Positions 1-9,535 of a stretch of DNA of 64,000 nt are shown here, one piece after another (the first letter of the stretch is position 1; the number at the start of each line of letters is the position of its first letter). The notes beneath the pieces are model-generated. The model worked only from the letters and a program-made list of their open reading frames with translations. It made no database searches and had not been told where the DNA came from. This DNA is from Histomonas meleagridis (lineage: Eukaryota; Parabasalia; Tritrichomonadida; Dientamoebidae): assembly GCA_020186115.1 (NCBI GenBank), contig WSYJ01000060.1, positions 1,860,001-1,924,000 on the forward strand, read 5' to 3'. Position numbers and translations under genes: made by a program.

Positions 1-942
1 TTTATATTCCAAAATAATATTTGGAAATTATTTAAATTATTTAAAACAGCACTTATTTGTGCATCTGAAAATGGTCATACAGAAATCGTTCAATTACTTC
101 TTGAACAAGAAGGAATTGATATTAATGCTAAAGATAAAATTTATTTTAATAATTTGATATTTCAAAATAATATTTGGAAATCATTTAAATTATTTCAAAC
201 AGCACTTATATTAGCATCTAGATATGGTCATACAGAAATCGTTCAATTACTTCTTGAACAAGAAGGAATTGATATTAATGCTAAAAATATTTATTTGTTT
301 TATTTAGAATTTATTTTAATAATTTTATATTCCAAAATAATATTTGGAAATTATTTATATTATTTTGGACAGCACTTATTTGTGCATCTGTAAAAGGTTA
401 TACAGAAATCGTTCAATTACTTCTTGAACAAGAAGGAATTGATATTAATGCTAAAAATATTTATTTGTTTTATTTGATATTTATTTTAATAATTTTATAT
501 TCCAAAATAATATTTGGAAATTATTTATATTATTTAATAATGCACTTATGATTGCATCTTCAAATAGTCATACAGAAATCGTTCAATTACTTCTTGAACA
601 AGAAGGAATTGATATTAATGCTAAAAATATTTATTTGTATTATTTAGAATTTATTTTAATAATTTTATATTCCAAAATAATATTTGGAAATTATTTGAAT
701 TATTTAAAACAGCACTTATTTGTGCATCTGAAAATGGTCATACAGAAATCGTTCAATTACTTCTTGAACAAGAAGGAATTGATATTAATGCTAAAGATAA
801 AATTTATTTTAATAATTTGATATTTCAAAATAATATTTGGAAATTATTTAAATTTTTCGAAACAGCATATGCATCTGCAAATAGGAGTGGTCACGATGAA
901 ATCGTTAAATTACTTTTAGAAAGGACATGCTCGACTAAATAA
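1..942 (+). pseudogene. Partial ankyrin-repeat gene or relic (3' end only)
   Basis: Six ankyrin units can be read, each centred on a TALI..AS..GHTEIVQLLLEQEG core followed by IDINAK. The conserved agaaatcgtt box recurs at 81, 234, 404, 574, 744 and 897, so unit lengths are 153, 170, 170, 170 and 153 bp. The 153-bp units are in frame (51 codons) and their spacer reads as IYFNNLIFQNNIWK. The 170-bp units differ by a 17-base insertion in the spacer and throw the next unit out of frame. The last unit ends with LLLERTCSTK and a stop near 942. The 5' end lies outside the window. It may be a gene whose spacers are removed from the RNA, or a pseudogene; the sequence alone does not decide. Ankyrin repeats mediate protein-protein contacts. 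Confidence 0.7.
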
Positions 943-2078
943 ACGGCAACTTTTTCCTAATTTGCTACATTATTTCCTAATTTTTTATAAGGACTGTCCT
1001 TAATAATCTTTTTTTTTCAAAAGTGGTTCGATATAATTGAAGTCAAACACTGTCACGATTGTTATTCGAATGATAGCATGTAATTTACTATTATTATATC
1101 TTGTATCATCAAAATTCTATAAATTTTATGAACATTATAATTAAAGTGATTAAAAAGAAAGAGGAATATTTAACATTGAATAGTATTTCAAAATATATTC
1201 TTTCAAAGTATGATGTGTATACAATAGACTCTGGAAAATCAACATTAAAAATTTTGTATAAATTACAAAATAAACTATCATTTAATCATTACTATCTCAT
1301 TTTATCTCTTGATCATTTTTTTGTATTTTTGTCTAATTTGTTTAAATTTTTAGTATGTATCTTATAATAGTTTTTGTGTTTTTAAATCTTGAGTTATATG
1401 CTATTACTTGGTTTAACTTTCTTGATTTGCACAACAACAATTCCAGTTTATGAAAAATATCCTTATGCTAAGATGTGTATTCTTTTTTCCCATCCAATGT
1501 TATTTTACTATTATTCTTTCAACAGATATGTGAATTTAAATATTACAAGTTTCCCCGAAGTAAATTAGTACTTGAATTCGTTTTTAAATATTTCAAAAGA
1601 AAGCAAAATGAGAAGATAATAAATAATTTTTATATGAAATTTTATATGAAAGCTATTTATAAAAAATTCAGTATAATTATAATATTATAATTAAAAATTC
1701 AAAATTTCGTTTAGAAGAATTTAAAAATTATAAAAGATATAAAAGCAAAAATCGTGATTTGTTAAGGTTTTGATTCATTTTTTGCCATCGGCCGATAATA
1801 AAAGATAATTTATTTCTCAATTAGTTCAATAATTTCATAAATTTCAATCAACTTTTTTTATCTTATTTTGTCATTTGCATCTCATTTATTCATTGTTTGG
1901 TTCTCTTTTATTCATTTCATAGGTTTTGACATTCTTTTTTTTTCCTCATTTTTTCACATCTTATTTGTTCATTGTTAAAACTCTTTTACTCTTTTTTTTA
2001 AAATTTAGTTTTACATTTTGTAATCTTTATTCTCATAAAATATCAAGCCGAGTAATGATCAAATTTTTATAAGCTCAT
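943..2078. other. Gene-free AT-rich stretch
   Basis: About 1.1 kb of very AT-rich sequence between the ankyrin array and the transposon. Two ORFs of 71-88 codons occur here, but they are rich in Lys, Ile, Asn and Phe as expected from base composition and resemble nothing. No structured RNA or promoter was recognised. Confidence 0.5.
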
Positions 2079-2087
2079 AAAAAATTT
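2079..2087. repeat. Left 9-bp target-site duplication of the MULE
   Basis: AAAAAATTT directly abuts the left terminal inverted repeat and is repeated exactly at 4250-4258 beyond the right one. Nine bases is the usual duplication made by Mutator-like transposases. Confidence 0.8.
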
Positions 2088-2136
2088 GGATAATCGCTTA
2101 AATCTACCAACTTTTTAAATGACAAATATTCAATAC
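2088..2136 (+). repeat. Left terminal inverted repeat of the MULE
   Basis: A 49-base core matching the reverse complement of 4201-4249 with one mismatch (A/G at the base after CTTTTT). The outermost bases are GGATAATCGC. Confidence 0.9.
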
Positions 2137-2196
2137 TATATAAAAGATTTTCGAATAAAATTAAACTAAGTAGGCATATTTGAACTAATACCATCA

Positions 2197-4062
2197 ATGT
2201 CCGACTATGACGATTATCAAACTCCTCCCTCTCTTCTTTCAGCTTTTAAAGATATAGATGGTGCCTTATTTCTGGATGTTCCTTCACTTATTGCAAGAGT
2301 TCGAGAAGTTTCAGATCATTTTATATGTCGATTCGTTTCTCTCTCAACAGGAAATTCACGCTCACTACAGATCTTTTGTTGTCAACATAGAACCACAATT
2401 TATAATTGCAAAGCTTGTGTTAGATTCAGCTATTGTCAACAAACTAAAATTGCTACATTCCATTCATGTGATAATGTACACACGCACACAATGGGAGCAC
2501 TTGTACAACATCGCATTAGAAATCATTTAACAACTTCTCAAAAGGAGAGGATTAGATATGCTACAAGAATGGGAGTTTCTGCTTATACACTAAGGATGCA
2601 GGAAAGATTGACTTGTACAAAAGACGTTCTATATTCTGCTCGGCGCAAAGAGATAGCAGAATTAAAAAACAATGAAATGAGCAATTTATTCAATGAGATG
2701 TAAAATTGGAAAAATTGGTCTAATTTAATTAATGTAAATAAGGAGAATAAGATGGAGTCATGCTACGTTTTTCACGATCCAATTACTCATTCGGATTATT
2801 CAAAAAATATTGGTATAATAGATGATACTTTTTGCACAAATTTTTTCGGAATGTAACTATTGGTTATCTTATCTGAAGATGAAAATGCAAGAAGTCAACT
2901 TCTTTCATTTTCAATTATATCATCGAGAACACTACTCTCTTTTGTAGATTATTTTACAATTGTTGAAGAAAAAGTTGGAGAAATACGTTTGTTTATTTGT
3001 GACAGAAACAAAACGCAAATACAAGCTTTAAAGACAGTATTTCCAAATTGTAAGATTATATTTTGTACTGTACATATTGGTCGTAATATTCAGTCGAAGG
3101 TGGGAAATGAAATGTTTGATTTATATCAAAAGATGCGTTGTCTTGAAATCACTGAAGAAGAATTCTTGGAAGCATGTGAAAAACATATTCAGGAACATCC
3201 AAACCAAAAATCTCCAGGCTTCTCAAAAAACTGATACAAGAAAAGGAGCACTGGCTTCCCAGTATAATTTCTACTTATGGATATTGTGATAACGTAACTA
3301 CAAATAAGAATTGAGGGTTTCTTTGGTTCTTTGAAAAACTTAATAGAACACAAATTACAAACATTATCAAATCTTGTTAGAGCTTTATATATTAGGGGTG
3401 AAAGGTTATTACTAACATCCATTAACGAAAAGAAAATTAGCTTATATGAGCAGTTAATAATTAATTTTAATGCCATGGAAAAAATTGATTCTTATGCACA
3501 GACAATAATTCTATCAGTGTATATTGATTTACAAAAAATAGGTATACTTTCTATTAATTATTCAAACAATTGTTGCAAAAACCACCAAATGTTTGGATTA
3601 CCATGTCGTCATTTGATGCTTGAACGAATGTTAAAGGATGATTTTTTTTTGATAACTTTAAACGATATTCCAAATAGATGGCGGAGAAGCTTTGATAAAC
3701 AACCAGATCAACCAAATAGTATTCAAACATTCAAAAAAGAAAAAGCTTTGAATAATGACTGGTCATTTAATGGATGTATTAATAAGTTTGAGAAGTATTT
3801 TAGTAACGCAAACAGATCGAATCGAATAAGAGGAATTCTGGATCAAACCATAAATGATCTTCATGCTATAGAACATGGTAATGAATCTGAAAATGACACA
3901 GATATATTACTTCCAGACAATCTGCTCTTACCAGGTGCACATTTCACTCATCCAAGGCAAAATGTTAAAAGACCTGGGCGAAACGAAAACGAAAAAAATA
4001 TGCGTGTAGCATATGCAATTCAACAGATCATACTGCACCAAGATGTTTCTATAATGTATTAA
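2197..4062 (+). pseudogene. Broken MULE transposase
   Basis: This is a DDE transposase of the Mutator superfamily that would cut the element at its inverted repeats. Recognisable parts in order: an N-terminal Cys/His-rich region (about 2340-2480); the first catalytic Asp in IIDDTFCTN (about 2820); the second Asp region CDRNKTQ followed by FPNCKIIFCTVHIGRNI (about 3000-3095); a Glu in NEGFFGSLK (about 3315); and a SWIM zinc finger CCKNHQMFGLPCRHLM (about 3575-3620). Damage: in-frame TAA codons at 2701 and 2854 with the same frame open on both sides, plus a frameshift near 3228 that is reversed near 3314. Between these two, the alternative frame reads HWLPSIISTYGYCDNVTTNK, typical for the family. 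It cannot make a functional protein as it stands. Confidence 0.85.
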
Positions 4063-4200
4063 AGAGTTAAATTATATTAATAAAAATTGAATTCTTATTG
4101 TTATATTGTTCTGACTTATAAATATTTATTTTTATATATATTATAATACCAATGTTTTTATTTCTTGCTTTTGTTACTTTATTCAAAAAGCTTTTATAAA

Positions 4201-4249
4201 GTATTGAATATTTGTCATTCAAAAAGTTGGTAGATTTAAGCGATTATCC
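4201..4249 (-). repeat. Right terminal inverted repeat of the MULE
   Basis: Reverse complement of 2088-2136 with one mismatch; immediately followed by the duplicated AAAAAATTT. Confidence 0.9.
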
Positions 4250-4258
4250 AAAAAATTT
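4250..4258. repeat. Right 9-bp target-site duplication of the MULE
   Basis: AAAAAATTT, identical to 2079-2087. Confidence 0.8.
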
Positions 4259-4449
4259 CAAGGTGCATTGAAACATATTTCACTAAGTCTGTTGTCATAA
4301 CCATCAAAAAATAAACAAACGTTCAAATTATTGAAACAACATAAAAGGAATTATTTAATATAATTATTGATAATTATCAGCAATATTTTGATAATAGCAT
4401 TCATTTAATTACATAATGTATTATTTATTTTACTTATACACCAATTAAT

Positions 4450-5790
4450 TTATTTTGAGTTTTTTTTCTTCACAAAATATTTTACAACTGATATATCTGT
4501 GTTAACACCAAACTTCTTTGTTGGGTCGACCAGAATTCTCACGTTCACGTTATCCACGTCCTCCAACTTGTCATCCCCCACCAAATTAACAAGTGCTTTT
4601 CTACTCACGCAATTGAATCCACGAGACAAGAACACTCCTTTCTCGGAGAAAATTGCAGAATTTGCTTTTCCACCGCAAATATTTGTAGCTCTTCTGAACG
4701 TTGTTGCGTTTACCTTAAAATGATGTTCGGATATCCACATAATTCCCAACAGCAAATAATAATCTGGCACTTCTCTTGTGAGCTCCAACATCGCAAACAC
4801 TTTATGCATGAAATTATCATTATCTTTCCGACACTTAGTGCGAAGAAAATCGTTGTAGAACTTCTTAAAGCGAACAATGTAACACTTACCAAAGATACCT
4901 CCGACGCCCAATGGCCGGATGTCAATGATGTTTTCTATCAGACGCTGCTCATAGACCAGGACAACGCTTCGTATGTTATCAGTACTGAGCCCTTCTAAAT
5001 CATCTTCAAAAGGCAAACGATTATCCCGAAGATTTAAGAGTTGGTCCGGATAAAGCTGTTGGCGAATATTCGTGTTGATGGTAAACCTTTTCGAACCAAG
5101 CGCCTTCTTTTTCCGGTTCGATCGGTTGGGCAATGGAGCTTCCTCTTTGTCAATGTTCTTGAGGCTAAGCTTGAACATGGAATTGTTGGTGAGGTCAGCT
5201 TTGGAATCAATGATATCAAGAACAGGCTGCATCATCTTCCGCTGGAAATCGTTACATGGGTTTTGGGCCTTTTTGTTAGACATGTCAGAAAGGCCTTGGT
5301 AGGGGATGCAAAAGTTCGATGGAAGATTCCGAGAAGAGTCATCATCTGTTTGATTGGAGTTAACTTGCGGATCCTGGTCGGACTCCTCTTCTTCATGTAA
5401 ATTATCTGTGATGTAAGGATCTTGATAATCTGAGGAATCGTCCTCGTGTTCCTGGTCGGAATAATCTTCAAAATATTGGAAATACGGCATTGAATTCACA
5501 CCAAACATGCTCATTTGTGGATTAAAACGCATTTGAGGATTAATGTTCATTGGAGGATTCATAATCATCTGTGGGTTAAAGTTCATTTGTGGATTCATCA
5601 TCATTTGTGGATTTGGGTTTCCTCGAGGATTTACAGGCATTGGCGGAAAAAGGTTCAATCGTGGATGAACATTCATGTTCATTCTTTGATTTATAGCCAT
5701 TTGTGGGTTGAATGAATTCATTAGAGGATTGAAGTTCATTGTTTGATTCGCGGGTATTTGAGAATTAATATTCATTGGATAAAAATTCAT
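4450..5790 (-). CDS. Unknown protein with N-terminal Asn-Pro-Gln-Met repeats
   Basis: An intact 446-residue ORF with an ATG start. Residues 1-95 are a low-complexity tract of short repeats of the type (M)NPQM/NFNPQM/MNINPQM. An acidic, Asp/Glu/Ser-rich linker follows (about 105-165), then a basic patch NRSNRKKKALGSKR (about 222-236) that could serve as a nuclear localisation signal. The C-terminal 200 residues are of mixed composition and look folded, ending in a basic tail KKKNSK. I do not recognise the C-terminal domain. The layout (prion-like N-terminus, acidic linker, basic patch, folded tail) would fit a nuclear or RNP protein, but that is inference only. Its codons are less AT-biased than those of its neighbours. 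It lies just downstream of the MULE, on the other strand. Confidence 0.7.
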   Translation of the reverse strand: MNFYPMNINSQIPANQTMNFNPLMNSFNPQMAINQRMNMNVHPRLNLFPPMPVNPRGNPNPQMMMNPQMNFNPQMIMNPPMNINPQMRFNPQMSMFGVNSMPYFQYFEDYSDQEHEDDSSDYQDPYITDNLHEEEESDQDPQVNSNQTDDDSSRNLPSNFCIPYQGLSDMSNKKAQNPCNDFQRKMMQPVLDIIDSKADLTNNSMFKLSLKNIDKEEAPLPNRSNRKKKALGSKRFTINTNIRQQLYPDQLLNLRDNRLPFEDDLEGLSTDNIRSVVLVYEQRLIENIIDIRPLGVGGIFGKCYIVRFKKFYNDFLRTKCRKDNDNFMHKVFAMLELTREVPDYYLLLGIMWISEHHFKVNATTFRRATNICGGKANSAIFSEKGVFLSRGFNCVSRKALVNLVGDDKLEDVDNVNVRILVDPTKKFGVNTDISVVKYFVKKKNSK

Positions 5791-6354
5791 TCTTTGATAC
5801 CCTTTGTTGGCTTGGAAGGATTAAACTTTGTAGGACGTTAATTTTTCAGGAAAAAAAACGTTATTTACAGAATTTCAAATACAATTTTTTTGTAAACATT
5901 TTCCCAAATTGAATACTTAGTTCAAATGGAAAATGACAAATTCTATTCATAATCAAAGTCAAAAGTTCTCCAAAAATTAAAAAACAATATGTTCTTCATA
6001 AATTAATTTTGCTCATAAACATTGATTTTCTAAGTGTTTTATTCAATTCTAAATTTCAAAATTAGCATTTCAAAATCAATACCGAATATTTAAATCAAAT
6101 TAGAACTAATTTTTGAAACTCAAATCAGATGGTATTATGTTTGATGGTGTTAAAAATTTAAATAAACTAAGCCATGTTAAGATTTTGACAAAATAATCAA
6201 AAAAAGATGAATAATTAAGTGTCATTTTGAGACATAAATTTTTGATTGATATTTTCGATTTGTAATTTTTAAATGGAGCTAACAGATGTGCACTTGGTTT
6301 AAACGAAAGGAATATGTATGATGTTGAGTAATACTCTTTATTTGAAGTTAAAGA
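5791..6354. other. Gene-free AT-rich stretch
   Basis: No ORF or structure worth naming was seen. It presumably holds the promoter of the Asn/Pro/Met-repeat gene on the minus strand and degraded sequence beyond the C2-like fragment. Confidence 0.4.
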
Positions 6355-6541
6355 TTAACCTAAAAATTTTGGCGTTTGCTCCAATGTGATGCAATGATAG
6401 AACAAAAAGATGATTAAGCAATTGTTAGCAAATGCTCCAAATTTTCCAATATTTATGTTAAGGAATAATTTATAAAAGCAAGAACTAATAAGATCAAATT
6501 TACAAATATCAAATAATCCAAAACCACATATTTTGGAATAA

Positions 6542-7009
6542 TTATTTTGGAAAATATCTGTCAATTGGTTTCTGTGAAAACACTCTGAATTGCCCACCTT
6601 GTGGTGAAAAAAAAGAAATCGTTGCTGCAAATTTAACAATGCATGCCTCTCTGTTTAAATCATTCTGCATCATTAGGGGAAAGAAAAATGACTTTGCGTC
6701 ACCTATTGGTAAAGATTTCAAAGAAACTCTAGCTCTTCCTAAAGGTTTAATTCCAATTCTTCCGTCTCCAAATGTGCATAAAGTCACATATAAATAAGCC
6801 TTTGGAAGGTCATTATGTCCAAGTGACACACAAATTCTTGCAGGGTAATTCCAAACAGGATGTTTTAAATCATCTGCTTCAGGTGTTGAAAAAGGTTGTT
6901 GAGATCCATCTGCTCTAATAATCAACCAAAGCGGGAATTTCAATCCAGTCAAGTTTGGTGAAATTTCTGCTTCTTTAATGACGAGGTCAACTATTAAAGC
7001 AGATTGCAT
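6542..7009 (-). CDS. C2-domain-like protein, possibly a PI3K-C2 fragment
   Basis: 155 residues if it starts at the ATG at 7009; an upstream in-frame extension to 7168 would run into BUD13 on the other strand and looks non-coding. The whole protein reads as one beta-rich domain: FPLWLIIRADG, then VWNYPARICVSLGHNDLPKA, YLYVTLCTFGDGR, LGRARVSLKSLPIG and a final strand. The order (a WNY-type strand, an LP.A motif, a strand, LG.A.V.L) is what one sees in the C2 domain of phosphatidylinositol 3-kinases, but no helical or kinase domain follows. Downstream to about 6355 the reading is broken by stops. This is either a stand-alone C2-like protein or what remains of a PI3K. The fold call is tentative. 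Confidence 0.45.
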   Translation of the reverse strand: MQSALIVDLVIKEAEISPNLTGLKFPLWLIIRADGSQQPFSTPEADDLKHPVWNYPARICVSLGHNDLPKAYLYVTLCTFGDGRIGIKPLGRARVSLKSLPIGDAKSFFFPLMMQNDLNREACIVKFAATISFFSPQGGQFRVFSQKPIDRYFPK

Positions 7010-7033
7010 GAAATTTGTGGCTGGATTAGAATT

Positions 7034-7042
7034 AACGGTTTC
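7034..7042. promoter_or_regulatory. AACGGTTTC element between the divergent C2-like and BUD13 starts
   Basis: TAACGGTTTC sits in the 38-bp gap between the ATG of the minus-strand gene (7009) and the ATG of BUD13 (7048). TAACGG matches the animal Myb consensus YAAC(G/T)G, and the same hexamer family recurs at other starts in this window. Confidence 0.4.
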
Positions 7043-7047
7043 AATTA

Positions 7048-7659
7048 ATGAACCCTCTTGACAAATACACGAAAAAACACAATTCTCATCATCGTAGTCG
7101 GCAATCAAACATGATGGTTGTTGATGACGATGTAGTTTCTGCTTATTCAAAAGAAGAAATAAATGCATTTCGCGGATTTACTAATATTGTTGGTTACGGT
7201 GAAGCAAAATTAGGAGGTTGGGATGGAGATGATGATGAAATCGGTATTCAGATACCAGCAATACAAACAAGAGAATCTATTTCTAGACAGTTTGATCCAA
7301 ATCAAATCGTTAACGAAGAAGAAGATAATGAAGAAATTAAAAAATTTGGAGAAACAGGTGAGGCAAAATGGCTAGAATTTCAGAGAAAACTTGAAGAATC
7401 AACATTAACCATCAGCGAGGATAAAGCAAAAAATCAATTCTTTATGGATGATCCTGTAATGATGGCAAAAAAGAACGAAATTTTATCAAAAAGGACTGAC
7501 CAAATTCAAGGTCCTCCGAATAGATTTGGCATTAAACCAGGAATTTGGTGGGATGGAATTGACAGATCAAATGGATTCGAGAAGAAGAGATTTGAGCGAT
7601 TAAACCAACAAAAAGACTTAAAAGAAAGAGAATACAAGGAATCTGTATCAACCATGTAA
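7048..7659 (+). CDS. BUD13: BUD13/Cwc26-like pre-mRNA splicing factor
   Basis: A 203-residue protein ending in the BUD13 signature. At about residues 149-186, [20 protein letters not shown] followed by NGFEKKRFE matches the family's conserved NRF.I.PG..WDGVDRSNGFE block. BUD13 is part of the RES complex (with Pml1 and Snu17/Ist3), which binds the spliceosome before the first catalytic step and helps retain unspliced pre-mRNA in the nucleus. The N-terminus has a short basic stretch and then an acidic Gly/Asp loop; it is far shorter than animal BUD13. An alternative start is the ATG ATG pair at about 7111. Its presence shows the lineage keeps spliceosome machinery although introns look rare here. 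Confidence 0.88.
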   Translation: MNPLDKYTKKHNSHHRSRQSNMMVVDDDVVSAYSKEEINAFRGFTNIVGYGEAKLGGWDGDDDEIGIQIPAIQTRESISRQFDPNQIVNEEEDNEEIKKFGETGEAKWLEFQRKLEESTLTISEDKAKNQFFMDDPVMMAKKNEILSKRTDQIQGPPNRFGIKPGIWWDGIDRSNGFEKKRFERLNQQKDLKEREYKESVSTM

Positions 7660-7945
7660 TAAAATTTTGTTTTTAGAATTAATAATTATTTTTACACCTA
7701 AAGATATCTTTTTGATTTTAGTTGAAATTTGCTTTCAAATGAAGAAAATTTGAAATTCACATTAAGAAAATTTTTGAAGCATTTTTGTTATTTCGTTAGT
7801 AAGATACTGCCTAATAGGGAAGTTTCTTTGATATATTATAAGCAACTTATTATTAATATTTTTACAAGAAACTTAATTGAGATTAATCATATTTTCCAAT
7901 ATTTATTTAAAGAGATTAATAAAATAATTTTGATGTTTTATTCAA

Positions 7946-7964
7946 AAAAAAAAAAAAAAAAAAA
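7946..7964. repeat. Poly(A) tract
   Basis: An uninterrupted run of about 19 A residues followed by further A-rich sequence, downstream of BUD13. It creates a Lys-rich chance ORF. It is too isolated to call a retroposon tail. Confidence 0.6.
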
Positions 7965-8117
7965 ATTAAAAAAAAAATTATGTTTTTTTAGAACAACAAA
8001 ATTATTATATATTTTTTAACTAAATTTTCTTCATTACCATTCTTTAAATATCCACTTGGCTATTTGTTTCAATTCCTTTAAAATTTGATTCTTCTTCACC
8101 TTTTCGCTGTTTTTTTT

Positions 8118-9162
8118 CTAATACAAATTAATGACATAGTAATTAAAAAACAATGGTAACACTACACTTGCAGCAACTCCAACGCCGATGTAAACATCCG
8201 TTTTATTGACGCTTTTTGCTTGATCGTTTCCAGGTATATAAAAATCGGTATAAGATGTGAAATAATTAGGATAAATTGTGGCAGTATAATCATAAGATAT
8301 AATTGATGTTTGGATATACGTAAATGTTGAATTAATTTCTGTTAAAATAAATGAATTTGTATATAAAGTGTAAATGTTTAATGATTGTGTATATGATAAA
8401 AAATATGAAGTAACAAATGAATGTGATAAAGAAATTGTATTTGTATTATATGAAGAAAATGTATTTGTTTCAGTTGATGTGAAAGTTTGTGTTGCCATTG
8501 GATTGCATCCAGTAATTGTTTCTTTTGTTATATTTAAATCTCCAAAAGTGTTGTTTTGATAAGTTTTGTATACCATAACAGACTTTGCTTAAACACCACG
8601 AAAACAATTAGCTCCAAAACTTGGAGAAGTTTTACCATAAAAATAAATACATTTTAGTGAATCTGGTATTTCAAATGTATTGAATACATGTGCACTTGAG
8701 TAACATATTTGTAACATCTCTACCATATAAAATTCCATAAGAATCAGCATAATTGGTATTATCCTTGGAAACATTTATAAATTTAAGTCGGAAACAGCCA
8801 ATAAAAGGAGTTGAATATATGTTGAAACTGTGCTTGAAAATGTAACATTTTGAAGTTCAAGACAACTCATAATCATTTAAGGTCAAATTGTTTGAACGCC
8901 CTCATCAAGAAAAACAGCTTTCAATTCCAGACACCTCATAAATGCACCATATCCAATTGTTGTAAGAGGATATTTAATTGTTAAATTTGTTAATTCAATA
9001 CACTTTATCTCATCCCCAAACGAAATATTTTAGGTTTAATACATGAATAAAATGCTCTTTTTCCAATAGAAGTAACTGAATTATCAATTACAACAGTAAG
9101 CAATGATTTCTATTCACTAAAAGCTTTACTTGGAATTGTAGTTATTTCATCTGAAATGACGA
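8118..9162 (-). pseudogene. Broken BspA-like leucine-rich surface protein
   Basis: On the minus strand from about 9162 the reading VISDEITTIPSKAFSE, stop, KSLLTVVIDNSVTSIGKRAF shows two BspA-type LRR units (V..I...AF..C pattern). They are interrupted by a stop, and then the reading is lost in several stops and shifts. The intact last part (8118-8576) reads as a Thr/Ser-rich stalk with repeated TFT.TETNTF motifs, then a hydrophobic stretch (VYIGVGVAASVVLPLFFNYY) ending almost at once. Intact relatives in trichomonads are cell-surface adhesin-like proteins with LRR ectodomain, stalk, TM segment and short tail. Here the tail lacks the usual cytoplasmic residues. Confidence 0.75.
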
Positions 9163-9535
9163 TATGTTATGTTTTGCTTTTGTATTGTTGTGTATATATG
9201 AAAAGAAAGAAGACAAAAACTTGTATATTTGTTTCAAATGGCTTTTTTGGTTCAAGATAAAATCATTCTTGAAATAATGGTTGAAACTATATATCGGTAG
9301 ACATAAAGAGTTTTTTTTGATCATTGAGAAATAGTTCAATATATAATTTGATTTCTAGGCAGCCGAGAACTTTTTTGATAAAATAAACTAAATTTCTTAA
9401 AGTTACTTTATTACACTTTTTTCATAATTTTACATGTAACAGCACTTGTGATGACTTTATGAATTAGATGCTTCCAAAGCTTTCATAATTTTTTCAAGAA
9501 TTCGAAATTCGCTTGGAATCTTCTATTTCAATTCC
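9163..9535. other. Gene-free stretch
   Basis: AT-rich sequence between the BspA-like relic and the end of the DUF3447/ankyrin gene. One chance 65-codon ORF on the minus strand resembles nothing. No other signal was seen. Confidence 0.4.

Larger units (their letters stand above)
2088..4249 (+). mobile_element. Mutator-like (MULE) DNA transposon, 2162 bp, non-autonomous by decay
   Basis: The element is bounded by terminal inverted repeats and a 9-bp direct duplication and carries one broken transposase reading frame (2197-4062). Both ends begin GGATAATCGCTTAAATCTAC in inverted orientation. The first 49 bases of the two ends differ at one position. Weaker similarity continues inward for about 30 more bases (to about 2167 and 4175). 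Near-identical ends and an exact duplication suggest a fairly young insertion, yet the transposase already carries two in-frame stops and two frameshifts. It was therefore possibly mobilised in trans by an intact copy elsewhere. Confidence 0.88.

Noticed and set aside
241-480. GT...AG pair GTTTTATTTAG inside one 170-bp spacer, an 11-base intron that would restore the frame
   Set aside because: Other units have TTTGAT or TTATTATTT at that place, so the AG is not conserved; far too short for a normal intron.
1101-1690. Two small ORFs (88 and 71 codons) right of the ankyrin array
   Set aside because: No in-frame support beyond AT composition, no motif, no initiator; typical of random AT-rich sequence.
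5515-5715. Trp/His-rich ORF opposite the NPQM repeats
   Set aside because: Shadow of the repeat tract on the other strand.
7729-8019. 96-codon ORF through the poly(A) tract
   Set aside because: Lys run comes from the A-tract; no domain and no protein-like composition.
9142-9339. 65-codon minus-strand ORF near the BspA relic
   Set aside because: Starts downstream of the relic's LRR frame and has no similarity or initiator; chance ORF.
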